Shown piece after piece: positions 17,546 through 26,400 of a stretch of DNA of 64,000 nucleotides. The position numbers and the translations under genes are program-made. The notes under the pieces were generated by a model. That model ran no database searches, was not told the origin of the DNA, and was given only the letters and a program-made list of their open reading frames with translations. How positions within the stretch are numbered: position 1 is the stretch's first letter; the number at the start of each line of letters is the position of its first letter. The DNA lies in the NCBI RefSeq assembly GCF_000179775.1, contig NZ_AEEB01000022.1, positions 372,001 through 436,000 on the forward strand, written 5' to 3'. Source of the stretch: Ahrensia sp. R2A130. Its GTDB lineage: Bacteria; Pseudomonadota; Alphaproteobacteria; Rhizobiales; Rhizobiaceae.

Positions 17546-18298
17546 ATGACCACCGACCATATTTTTGACCTTTCAGGCAAACGCGCACTCATCACCGGTG
17601 GCGGGTCTGGTATCGGTAAAGCAATGGCACATGCACTTTCTGATGCAGGCGCGTCTATCATTTTGGTCGGACGGCGCAAAGCCTTGCTGCAGGAGGCTTT
17701 GGAAGGGCGAGACGGGATGGTCATCGCCGCCGACTTGTTGGCTGCAGCTGCGCCGCAAGCAATTTATGATGCTTGTGCCGATGCGGGCGCCCTACCCGAC
17801 ATCATCATCAACGCAGCGGGCCTCAATCCGCGCAAACATGCAGATGATATAAGCCCCGAACAGTGGCAGCAGACCATTCAGCTGAATCTGAACGTTCCGT
17901 TCTTTCTCTCCCAAATTTTCGTGCCCCACATGAAGCAAAACAACTGGGGCCGCATCATCAACATCGCCTCGCTGCAATCCACCCGCGCCTTTACCAACGG
18001 CATCGCCTACGGGGCATCGAAGGGCGGTGTGAGCCAATTGACCCGCGCCATGGCTGAAGCTTGGTCGAAAGAAGGTATCAACGCCAATGCAATCGCGCCG
18101 GGCTTCTTTCCAACCGAATTGACTGCCGCTGTTTTTGAAAATGATGCGGTCGCCAGTCACCATGCAGCCATGACATGCATCGGACGCAATGGAGGGCTGG
18201 AAGACCTTACCGGACCAACAATCTTCCTCGCGTCGGAAGCATCCAACTACGTCACCGGACAGATATTAAGTGTGGATGGTGGCTACACCGCAAAGTGA
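17546..18298 (+). CDS. Short-chain dehydrogenase/reductase (hps-like cluster)
   Basis: 250 residues from ATG 17546 (GAGGAA upstream). Classic SDR: NAD(P) loop TGGGSGIG at 17-24, NAAG, and the catalytic S142, Y155 and K159 (YGASK). In DHPS clusters, additional dehydrogenases (HpsO/HpsP) interconvert the DHPS enantiomers through a ketone; this SDR may play that part. It is the last gene of the operon, and no sulfolactate desulfonation gene (suyAB, cuyA) is in the window. Confidence 0.85.
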   Translation: MTTDHIFDLSGKRALITGGGSGIGKAMAHALSDAGASIILVGRRKALLQEALEGRDGMVIAADLLAAAAPQAIYDACADAGALPDIIINAAGLNPRKHADDISPEQWQQTIQLNLNVPFFLSQIFVPHMKQNNWGRIINIASLQSTRAFTNGIAYGASKGGVSQLTRAMAEAWSKEGINANAIAPGFFPTELTAAVFENDAVASHHAAMTCIGRNGGLEDLTGPTIFLASEASNYVTGQILSVDGGYTAK

Positions 18299-18596
18299 TG
18301 CGTCTCTTCATGTCAAACGCGATTGTCCGTGAAGATGCAGCAACTTTCCACTCTTCGTACCGTAGTGACGAACCTTCGGCCGGGCGTTTCAACCTTCTCA
18401 GTCGTTTATTGCATCTTTCCCATTCCGCGCTCCACTCAAACGTAGCGCAACTGGAATTGTAACTCACAAATCAGGCAATTTTCTCTCGGGGTACCAACAG
18501 ATTGGCTGAATTCGCTGTATGTCTTGATCGGGATAGTTCGTCATTGTCCACCGGTTTTTCCAAAGATTATGTCGAGGTTGAACCAGTTGTTCTTGG

Positions 18597-18665
18597 TGAA
18601 CTGCACTTGCGACCTACAATCCGATTTCCCTCCAGCCAATTGGAGAATCCATCAATTGGTTGTCG
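18597..18665. mobile_element. Terminal fragment of an IS3-family element
   Basis: The segment starting TGAACTGCACTTGCGACC and containing CCTCCAG..TTGGAGAAT aligns, allowing one 6-7 base gap, with the end of the IS remnant at 19841-19890. It carries no transposase sequence and is joined directly to the cut hemerythrin gene, marking an old insertion or deletion scar. Confidence 0.55.
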
Positions 18666-18939
18666 CCTTTTCCCCCTTCTGGAGCAGCGTGCTGGCCGCG
18701 AAAGTGTGGCAAAGGGCATCGAACGGTTGCGTTACGAACATTGGGAAGACGAAGACTACGCTGAAGAAATCAGCCAGACACTAGGCCTGCTTGGGCGTGG
18801 CGAACCTGTTGGAAGTGTTGACAAAGTTTCTTGGTTGCTGCGCGGATTCTTCAGTGGTGTACGGCGGCACATCGCCTACGAAACAGATCAATTTCTGCCG
18901 ATGCTTGATGCAGAAGCAATGTCACAGGCACCGGCTTGA
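18666..18939 (+). pseudogene. Hemerythrin (HHE) domain protein, 5'-truncated
   Basis: About 90 codons in frame with the ORF that opens at 18502. They encode the C-terminal part of a hemerythrin-like four-helix protein: LRYEHWEDEDYAEEI (metal-ligand H and E), then LLRGFFSGVRRHIAYETDQF, with RHI..E as the last ligand set. The first helix and its ligands are replaced by the IS end fragment. Hemerythrin genes often neighbour FNR/NO-type regulators, as here (FnrN 4 bases downstream, convergent). Probably non-functional. Confidence 0.65.
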
Positions 18940-18943
18940 TCGG

Positions 18944-19678
18944 CTAACCTGTTTCGACACAAGAGGCCTGACGTAAATCGTCTATGCGGTAAATATGGAT
19001 CGTGTTCCGGTCCCGCACATCAATGACACCAGCGTGGCGCAGCTTGGTCATCTGACGGCTTACGGTTTCAATGGTCAGACCTAGGAAGTCAGCGATCTCG
19101 GCCCGCTTCAATGGCAGATCAATTTCGAAAGCTTCATTGCCGGTTCGTTCCGGTTCAGCGTGGGTGGCAATAAGCAACAGAAAACTCGCCACCTTCTCCG
19201 GTGCGGTTTTGCGTCCTAAAGCGAACAGCCAGTCACGCGCTTCATCCAGTTCAGCCATTTTTTGTTGAAACATACGCCGCTCAATAGCTGGCGTTTCTTC
19301 TATGAGCTCGGCAAGTACCGAGGCTGGAAACGAACAAAGCCGCACATTGGTTGATGCCGTGGCAGTCATGTCGTCATTGTCTGAATACGGCCTGCCCATG
19401 AAGTCAGGTGCGAATTGCAGACCAACAATTTGCTGGCGACCATCACGCGCGGTCTTGGTGAGTTTGACCACGCCGCTGAGAACATTTGAGTAGGTTTCGC
19501 GCGGATCTATTTTTGTTTGCAAATCGGTTTTGGGCGGATGCGCGCTTTTTACAGTGTGCTTCGCTAACCGCTGCAATTGTTCGGGATTCAGCACCCCGCA
19601 AATTCCCTTATGCCGCGCTTCGCACGACAGGCAGAGGACGGGAATATCGGAATTATGAATGTCTTTTCTGATGGAAAT
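18944..19678 (-). CDS. fnrN: FnrN-type Crp/Fnr oxygen regulator with unresolved start codon
   Basis: Crp/Fnr regulator with a C-terminal HTH (EIADFLGLTIETVSRQMTKL). The oxygen-sensing [4Fe-4S] cysteines C-x2-C-x7-C (CLSCEARHKGIC) are encoded in frame at about 19599-19634, and the central cysteine is in VRLCSFP, so this is FNR-like and not FixK-like. The first standard start in frame, GTG 19594, lies downstream of the cysteine cluster. Between the upstream TGA (19694-19696) and the cysteines only ATT (19678) and ATC (19672) could initiate. The coordinate uses ATT; either a rare start or a disabling mutation is implied. Confidence 0.7.
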   Translation of the reverse strand: MSIRKDIHNSDIPVLCLSCEARHKGICGVLNPEQLQRLAKHTVKSAHPPKTDLQTKIDPRETYSNVLSGVVKLTKTARDGRQQIVGLQFAPDFMGRPYSDNDDMTATASTNVRLCSFPASVLAELIEETPAIERRMFQQKMAELDEARDWLFALGRKTAPEKVASFLLLIATHAEPERTGNEAFEIDLPLKRAEIADFLGLTIETVSRQMTKLRHAGVIDVRDRNTIHIYRIDDLRQASCVETG

Positions 19679-19840
19679 TTTCCGATTACATTGTCAGCTT
19701 ATGCTGCAATTTTTGCACTTTAAATCCGATTCCGAAAGCTATCGCTGAAGGCAGTGCTCAATGAAGTACGCTTCCGTTCAATACGTGACATTATTCAAGA
19801 AACACCTGCAGCATGGTGTAATTCAAACGGCATCGCCCGT

Positions 19841-20703
19841 TGACCTGCGACCCGACTTTCCTCCAGTCATATGGAGAATTCGTCGGTTGATTGTTGGCCC
19901 TATGCGGCCTGGTTTTGCAATGCCGTCTTCATGGCGAACTCGATGGGCGCGATGTAGTGTCATTCGACCCCTGTCTCTTGGCACCACTTGAGGACCGCCA
20001 TGCTGGTCATCTCAGTCCCGTTGTCAGAGACGGTCGTGCGTGGTCGTCCACGCCGCTGGATGATCGCATCCAGCTCACGTGTCATCCGCAGGCCGGACAG
20101 CGACGTATCAGCGACGTATCAGCGACGAGCGCCAGGCATTTCCTACTGAAGTCATCAACTACAGCCAGCACCCTGAACCTGCGTCCATCGGTGAAGGCGT
20201 GCGACACGAAATCGAGGCTCCACCGTTCATTGGCACAGCTTGGCACGACCATCGGTCGACGCGTCCCCAACGCCCGCTTGCGGCCGCCACACTTGCGCAC
20301 CTGAAGTTTCTCCTCGCGATACAGCTGTCGCAGCGTTCCGCCGCAACCGCCTTCATGGCCTCACGCAGATGGGCGTCATTCGGCTTCACACTTGTGTAGC
20401 GCACCGTCGACCTATCGATGTCCAAAATGGAACACGCCCGCCGCCCGCTCACGCCGTGCGTCTCGCACAGGTGCGCCACGGCTTGCCTTCTGGCGGCGAG
20501 CGTCAACATTTTTTGCGTTGATGCCTCGCAGCATGGCATTATCGAGCATCTGCTCCGCCAGCAGCTTCTTTAGCCTGGCGTTCTCGTCTTCAAAGGCCTT
20601 CAACTTGCGGGCGTCAGACACATCCATACCGCCGAACTTCGCCTTGTATTTGTAAAACAACGCCGTGCTGACACCATGCTTCCGGCAAACCTCAGCAATC
20701 GGC
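19841..20703 (-). mobile_element. Decayed IS3-family insertion sequence
   Basis: The 3' end (TGACCTGCGACC at 19841) is present. OrfA and orfB transposase sequences follow on the minus strand, but internal deletions, frameshifts and loss of the orfA 5' end and right terminus show that it cannot move. The right break is near 20703, where orfA homology stops. Confidence 0.75.
19901..20539 (-). pseudogene. IS3-family orfB transposase, deleted and frameshifted
   Basis: Recognisable DDE transposase pieces: AVAHLCETHGVSGRRACSIL, then a jump to LYREEKLQVRKCGGRKRALG, then RWSLDFVSHAFTDGRRFRVL, and finally VSDNGTEMTS..HYIAP. The second part of the catalytic domain after HYIAP, including the conserved Glu, is deleted. 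At least one deletion near the N-terminus also shifts the frame. Confidence 0.75.
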
Positions 20704-20720
20704 AGAGGAGGCTTGCTCAC
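20412..20720 (-). pseudogene. IS3-family orfA, 5'-truncated
   Basis: Encodes the HTH and leucine-rich part of OrfA (AEVCRKHGVSTALFYKYKAK, then LEDENARLKKLLAEQ-like). The usual first 20-25 residues are replaced by MSKPPLP, so the first helix of the HTH is missing. The frame then reads through into the start of orfB. Confidence 0.7.
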
Positions 20721-20815
20721 TGCGAGATAAAAAAAGAATAAATGTCAAGCATGTTTAGCGCTTGTCATGCACGTCCCAACCTAACGGAAATTTGGTGGAA
20801 CATGGCAGAGCCGAG

Positions 20816-20965
20816 TTATTCCGGTCCCAACGAGGATTCGATCATCTCCTCGATGAGCAGATAAGCATGCTTACGTTCCGTAATTGAAAGCACCTTGAGA
20901 CGCTTCGCTAAATCGGTCCGGAGATAGATCGTCATCGGCTGACGTCCGTTCTTTAAAGTGCTCAT
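20816..20965 (-). CDS. Small ribbon-helix-helix-like protein
   Basis: 49 residues from ATG 20965; an upstream TTG at 20998 would add 11. The pattern RQPMTIYLRTDLAKRLKVLS followed by EEMIESSL is like a CopG/ParD-type ribbon-helix-helix DNA-binding protein (beta strand then two helices). No toxin partner is visible beside it. It sits in the accessory patch next to the dead IS. The family call is tentative. Confidence 0.4.
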   Translation of the reverse strand: MSTLKNGRQPMTIYLRTDLAKRLKVLSITERKHAYLLIEEMIESSLGPE

Positions 20966-21382
20966 CCTGCTCGTCGAGTTCTCGGCGGCCGTGCTCAATA
21001 CAATCTCACTTACGTAGGTTTCAGATCATCATTTTTTAAGATTAGCAGATAGCAGTTTTATGTCGAATATGGCGGCGTAACATAGAGAGGGCAGCAGGCA
21101 CTTGGACGTCCAGACGCCTTGATGCTGGCATCGGCGCCGGTATCAGTTTGCACTTGGCTGGCCCTAGCCGAACTCATCGGTTCTTGGCTTTGTCAATGAA
21201 GGGGCCTCAATCGCGATCGACAGGCTTGTTCATTGGTTTGCTTGGCTACCCCATGAAACGAGGCTGTCATGAACTCCAAAGCCGACTTCAAATGCGATGA
21301 ACATTCTGTGCGTGGATCTAAATTTCGCAGTTAGAAAACTAGAGATACTATTTTCTATCAGCGTAGATGGCATCGGGACGCG
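20966..21382. other. Gene-free stretch, possibly decayed coding sequence
   Basis: No convincing gene. About 21189-21278 reads in one frame as GFVNEGASIAIDRLVHWFAW before a stop, which may be a leftover of the gene at 21383. No repeats or RNA genes seen. Confidence 0.3.
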
Positions 21383-21886
21383 TTGATTCAGCTAACACTT
21401 GATCCAGAAATCACTGAGTTGTCTCCGGCTCCATCGAAACGATGGCCATCGGAAGATCAGAGACTTCAACTTCTGGCTCATCGACTAGGCCAACCGGCAG
21501 TCATTCATCTGACTGAAGATGATTGGATGGATGCAATCGAGTTGAAGGCCGATGGGCCCGTTCAGTTTTCGATGTCGAGAAGCCTCGTCCTGAACGAACC
21601 TCGTTATTCCAACGCTCGTGCTATTTGGCACCACCATGCCAATCACGTCTCCGTTTCTCAACGGATTGAGATAATAGATCACTTGGTCGAGAACGGCGGT
21701 GATTTGGTAATTGATGAGATTGCTAGGACTCAAACTGATCGTGCACAAGCATTTGCAGCCGTTTTGCGTCTCGTCTGCGATACCTACCTGACAATTGATC
21801 TCAATCGACCGATGCTGGGCACATCGCGCGTGCGACTATCGCAACTTATTCGAGAGGATTTGGACCACACCGACGTCACAAGTTGA
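21383..21886 (+). CDS. Hypothetical protein, possibly a truncated transposon-type protein
   Basis: 167 residues, starting with TTG and no clear ribosome binding site. The C-terminal half (DEIARTQTDRAQAFAAVLRL then LTIDLNRPMLGTSRVRL) reminds me of the C-terminal part of TnsA-like endonuclease subunits in Tn7-like elements. No catalytic motif is visible and the N-terminus may be missing, so the family is not assigned. It lies between the dead IS and the toxin operon. Confidence 0.35.
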   Translation: MIQLTLDPEITELSPAPSKRWPSEDQRLQLLAHRLGQPAVIHLTEDDWMDAIELKADGPVQFSMSRSLVLNEPRYSNARAIWHHHANHVSVSQRIEIIDHLVENGGDLVIDEIARTQTDRAQAFAAVLRLVCDTYLTIDLNRPMLGTSRVRLSQLIREDLDHTDVTS

Positions 21887-22042
21887 GACGAATTAAAAGT
21901 CACGCGACTCTATTTTTGATGAGCTGTGCTGTTTTTGACGTTGAGATTCCGCATCAATCCTCAACCTGTGTGCAAACGAAAGTTAATCATGTTGCGATAT
22001 TGGCACTGCGGCGAAATCACCGTGTTTTTTACTTTGATTAGT

Positions 22043-22070
22043 TTGTAACAAGCCCCGCAAATAGGATAAT
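22043..22070 (+). promoter_or_regulatory. Candidate sigma-70 promoter of the toxin operon
   Basis: TTGTAA (22043-22048), a 16-base spacer and GATAAT (22065-22070): four and five of six consensus bases. Transcription would start near 22077, just upstream of the acyltransferase gene. Confidence 0.4.
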
Positions 22071-22188
22071 GTCGTTGTGAAGCTGCAGCGCAGTAGCGTC
22101 CGGGGGGATGTCTCACACAGATGCGGTTCGTAGGCGGGGGCTCCTACAAGGCATTATGCCGTCAGCCTCTAATTTAATTGGGGCAACC

Positions 22189-22746
22189 ATGACTTCCACG
22201 AAAAATTCAAAACCATCCGGCGAAAGCGCGACTGACGACAATTCAGGCGGCGAACAGCCTAGCCCTGAGGTGATGGAGAAAATCGCCAAGCTGCGGTCGC
22301 ATGTGCGCGAAAGCTTCGGCAAGATCGCCATGGCAATGATGATGCTGCCGCGTTACCGCAACCAGTCCATCGCAGACCTCCAGCACCTAGTGCTCGAACC
22401 CCTCATCCGCGACCGCATCGCGATGGCCTATCCGGGCAAAGCCGACGATGCCACTGGCGACATGGTCGGCTTCGCGATCTGGGCGAGCGTGTCGGATGAG
22501 GTGGACGCGAAAATACGCGAGCAAATCGAGGCGGGAACTTTTCCGGTGCGATTAAGTGGGGAAGAGTGGGTGAGTGGGGAGAACAACTGGTTGCTGGATA
22601 TCGTGGCTCCAAGTGAGCAAGCCGCGACCGCCGTTCTTTCAAACTTTGGGCAACTGACATCCTCAGGTAACTTGAAACTTCACCCTGCAGTCGCGCGAAC
22701 TATCGATCGTGAGACAATTGAGCGTCTCGGTGCCCAAAAACTCTGA
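22189..22746 (+). CDS. HlyC/CyaC-like toxin-activating lysine acyltransferase
   Basis: 185 residues from ATG 22189; ATGs at 22156 (AAGG upstream) and 22108 are alternatives. HlyC family: FGKIAMAMMMLPRYRNQSI aligns with the FGKIVWLWMNSPLHRNWPI region of HlyC, FAIWASVSDEVDAKI with its second block, and NNWLLDIVAP with RKWFIDWIAP. The catalytic aspartate is kept (D137), but the catalytic histidine position of HlyC is a tyrosine (Y56). These enzymes use acyl-ACP to put fatty acids on internal lysines of an RTX protoxin in the cytoplasm. Thirty-one bases before the immunity gene and in the same operon as the giant RTX protein, its presumed substrate. Confidence 0.8.
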   Translation: MTSTKNSKPSGESATDDNSGGEQPSPEVMEKIAKLRSHVRESFGKIAMAMMMLPRYRNQSIADLQHLVLEPLIRDRIAMAYPGKADDATGDMVGFAIWASVSDEVDAKIREQIEAGTFPVRLSGEEWVSGENNWLLDIVAPSEQAATAVLSNFGQLTSSGNLKLHPAVARTIDRETIERLGAQKL

Positions 22747-22777
22747 TTTCATTTTCTTTCGAACGGGTAAAACCAAA

Positions 22778-23479
22778 ATGGCTGCAACGGTTGAATTACA
22801 ACATAGTGGGAAGTTTTACAGAACGAAGGGTGAATGCCTGAACGTCAAGGGCGAGCGTTATAAGGATGGCCTCTCTGCTTGGCACAAGGACTACAAACGC
22901 CGCCACAAAATGAGATATCCTCATGGCGTTCCTGTCCCACTAGACATCGCACCAGACACTGTGCACCTGACGCAAGGTGGTAAGCTCTACGATAGCAACA
23001 TCTTTGTTGGCGTGCCGCTTTTCAGTGAACGGTTTCGGCAGGCGGTCGAGGAAATTGAACCTGGCGTCCATCAATTCCTGCCGGTGAAGGTCATCGGCGT
23101 CGATGGTGAACCATATTCCGAGCCATGGTGGTTTTTCAACATTTGCCAGCTGGTTGATTCCATCAGCCCCGAGTTGGGCGGTGTCTACAAGCAGGAATGG
23201 GAATACCATCGCGAAGAAAAATACGAAAAATTCACATGGAATATAAAATCTGGCTGGTTGCCGGGTCGCGTTCCTGAGCCGGACGATAGCGACCCGTACA
23301 ATCCCTACACGATGAACCCAAGCAAGAAACTCGCCGTCTACAAGGATCGCGTTGCCGGACGTGCGGCATGGATCGACAGCCGGTTACCCCGCACATTTTA
23401 TTCCGATGCCCTAATGGCGCGCATCGAAGCCGAGGGCATGGAAGGTTTCTACGTCGTCCATCACTGGAAAGAGATATAG
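22778..23479 (+). CDS. Imm11/DUF1629-like immunity protein
   Basis: 233 residues from ATG 22778, soluble and without a signal peptide. SERFRQAVEEIEPGVHQFLP and PVKVIGVDGEPYSEPWWFFN resemble the DUF1629 (Imm11) family, found as immunity proteins next to polymorphic toxins. It lies nine bases before the giant RTX gene, whose N-terminus carries an AHH nuclease motif. Its expected role is to bind and neutralise that nuclease domain inside the producing cell. The family call is from motif memory; direct binding is inference. Confidence 0.65.
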   Translation: MAATVELQHSGKFYRTKGECLNVKGERYKDGLSAWHKDYKRRHKMRYPHGVPVPLDIAPDTVHLTQGGKLYDSNIFVGVPLFSERFRQAVEEIEPGVHQFLPVKVIGVDGEPYSEPWWFFNICQLVDSISPELGGVYKQEWEYHREEKYEKFTWNIKSGWLPGRVPEPDDSDPYNPYTMNPSKKLAVYKDRVAGRAAWIDSRLPRTFYSDALMARIEAEGMEGFYVVHHWKEI

Positions 23480-23488
23480 GGCAACACA

Positions 23489-26400
23489 ATGACCGATCAA
23501 CCAGAAAGTAATCTATTCACTAATATTCCAGCGCGCCCGCAATATAAGGTTCTGGGCTATCAACTTGGGGATGATTATTTTTTCCTATCTCCGGAAATTC
23601 CAGACACTTCAGCCGGTCCCGGAAAAGGGTCTCAACGCGCCGGTCTAACGCAGGCACACCACACCAGCCCAAGTAATATTAAAGATGGTTTAAATTCCGA
23701 AGCGCTGTACGTTAGAATAGCGTCAGTCGATGCGGGTGATTACCGTTACATCCATAATGAATTTATAAAAAACGGTCAGTTTGTAGTTCGGGAAAAATCT
23801 GACGCTATCAGAATGGGTGTAGATAACCATGACGGCTCTCACCCAGCCTACGATAATTACGTTCAAGCAAAAGACAGCGAGATTATAGGGCGTGGGAGTA
23901 AAGTTGAAAGCTTTGAGTTTGATCGTCTGAAAGCAGAAGGCTACAGCGACGTCGAAGCCGAACGTTTGTCCGAGGCAACCGCAACAGAATACATGGCAAG
24001 AGAAAAAGCAGGCCTAAACGCTCATCTCAAGATGGCGACCCAAGTTGGAGGGATCGCTGAATATAGCGGCGGCAGACCTCTCCTCGTCTTCAACAATAAT
24101 AGCGCGCATAAGCCGTCTGGTGCAGGTAAAGACTGGGCCAATCAACATAATGCGTTGGCTGCTGAAAATTTTACGATGGACGACATCGCAGGCAGGCAAA
24201 AGCCCGGCGACCCGCTTAATTATGTCGATGGCGACACCGGCACCGCGGCATTTCGAGCGGGTGTTGCGGGCGAAGATTTGCCGAATGACCGTATGGCGAC
24301 AATCACTGACGGTGACGATGCGGGTAAATTCAAATGGATGGTCGAAGACACTCCTGAGGCACTAAAGATACGTGCGGACGTTTTGGCGCGCGATGCAATC
24401 GTGCGGCAGTATGATCGCTCAGATGCAGAACTCGATCAGGCCCGCAAGTTTATCAACTCGGACAAATTCAGAGATCTTCGGGACAAAATTCTATCAGATC
24501 TGAACAACAAGGATTTCTTTGCGGATAGAAATAATCTTCCGATCCAAATTGAGGATTATTTTGATCAGATCAAAAATTCTGCCGATCTCGACGCGCCCGG
24601 AAAAGCAGTATTGGTCACGAATGCTATTCAGGGGACGCTAGATCTATTTGAGAAAGCCGACCCGATTTCGTATGCACGAATGCTCGCCGATACGAATTCC
24701 ATTGGACAAAACGTCAAAGACTTTCTCGGCGATCAAAATGGTAGTGTCTCAGTGAATGGGGCGTTGTCTCTGGCGGTGCTGGCAGCCAGTGTTTTTGCCG
24801 TCCATTACGAATACCGCGCGAGTACAATCGATACACCCGAAAAGTCGTTCGTTGACTGGGCTGTGGAGTCGACACCCGAAGCGGTGGCGGCTCTGCCTCT
24901 AGTGGTGCCACTCGGAGGCGCTGTCTATGGAATAGCAAAGTATGTTCCGCAGGCGCGTATGGCACTGGTGGCATTTGGCCTGGTTGCGGCCTTTCCGACG
25001 ATGAAGAAGGCGCTCGAGAATTTTGTAAAAGTAGAAGCCGAAAACGCTGAACTGGCACCGACCATAGCTATGATTCAGCTCACTTTGAACGGTCTGGACT
25101 GGATCGAGAAGCAGCCTTTGGTCAGCTACATCGCTGAGAGCGTCAAGAAGGTTATCAATCCGATCGTTGACGCCACGGTTTTTGCCGTTGCCACAGTCGA
25201 TGGCTCAAGCGCCATGACAGTTGACATAGCTGCGGGCGGTTCCGGCAAAAATGCCTGGCTTATCGGGAATGACGCGTCGGAGCTATTTGGCAATGAGCAA
25301 GGAAACATCCTTGTTCATTATGGGCTGGGAACTGCACGTGGTGGTGCGGGGAACGACTGGCTTTTCGCTTATAACTCGGATTTCGCGGCCGCAGGCGAAT
25401 ATCTTTATGAAGCCGACCGCGCACAAGCGACGCGGAACGCAGACCTGCCTGATGGCGAGGAGGTTCCTATCGATGGCCCAAAGGCGTTTACGGACACGCG
25501 TCTGACGCTCGACGGAGGTGTTGATGATGACTGGCTGATTGCGGGTAACGGGAAGGCTGCCCGTCTCATCGGCGGCGAGGGCAATGACTGGATATTCAAT
25601 GCGACGAGTCCGGTATTCGATGAGAGTGGCAACGTTATCGCTCGCCCAGAGATCTATGGCGATACAATCGACGGCCGTTCTGAGACACGAGGCCAGAACG
25701 GGCCATCTCCATTCCTCCCTTCCCAGCAACGCGATGGCGATCGGTATGCGAAGACACCGGCTGGAGATTGGTCTAGAGACAGCGACATAATCTGGTGGTG
25801 GCCGGATGTCGTAGTTCGGGATGCGGCACACAACGACCTTTTGAAGTTCTTCGGTCTGCCGCTGACGGGCGGCTCTAATAGCTTGCCTGTTCTGTACAAT
25901 GGAGCCAGCCGTGCTCTCGGCTTGAGCGCCGGCGGTGAAACGTTCGACAAGTCGATCTTTCTCGACCACCTGTTTCCGTTTATCTACTACGTTCGTGATG
26001 AAAAAAGCGGTGTGATGACAGTCGTCAACGCCCTATCAGGTGTTCTCGGTGGGATCGCAAAGCTTTTCGTTTCGGAGGATACTTTCGGCGACGTCGAAGG
26101 TACCGCGATTGAGAGCACCGGTTCGGGTGCGATGGCGATCGATAATTTTTCAGTTCCTCGGTACGTTTTTGGTTTCAACCCTTTTGTGAACCCAGTAACT
26201 GCGAATTTTTTGAGCGACGATCGCACGGGAACATTCAATATGTTCTTCAAGAACGCTAATCCGTTCTATGAAATTTTGAATCTGTTGCCTCCTTTGCCGG
26301 GTACCGGCGGCCTGTTCAACATTCTCCCAGCTGTTGACGACGCACTGTTTCTTGAAGAAGCAGCAAAACGTTTTGCCAAAGCTACTAAGTGGTCACCTGA

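Noticed and set aside
18524-18537. Possible FNR box (TTGAT-N4-ATAGT)
   Set aside because: Only the left half matches; the right half is too far from ATCAA to count as a site.
25283-25969. Long minus-strand ORFs inside the giant RTX gene (also 27167-27886, 29765-30628 and 41999-42859)
   Set aside because: Systematic antisense shadows of Asp/Gly-rich repeats; no start signals and no family resemblance.
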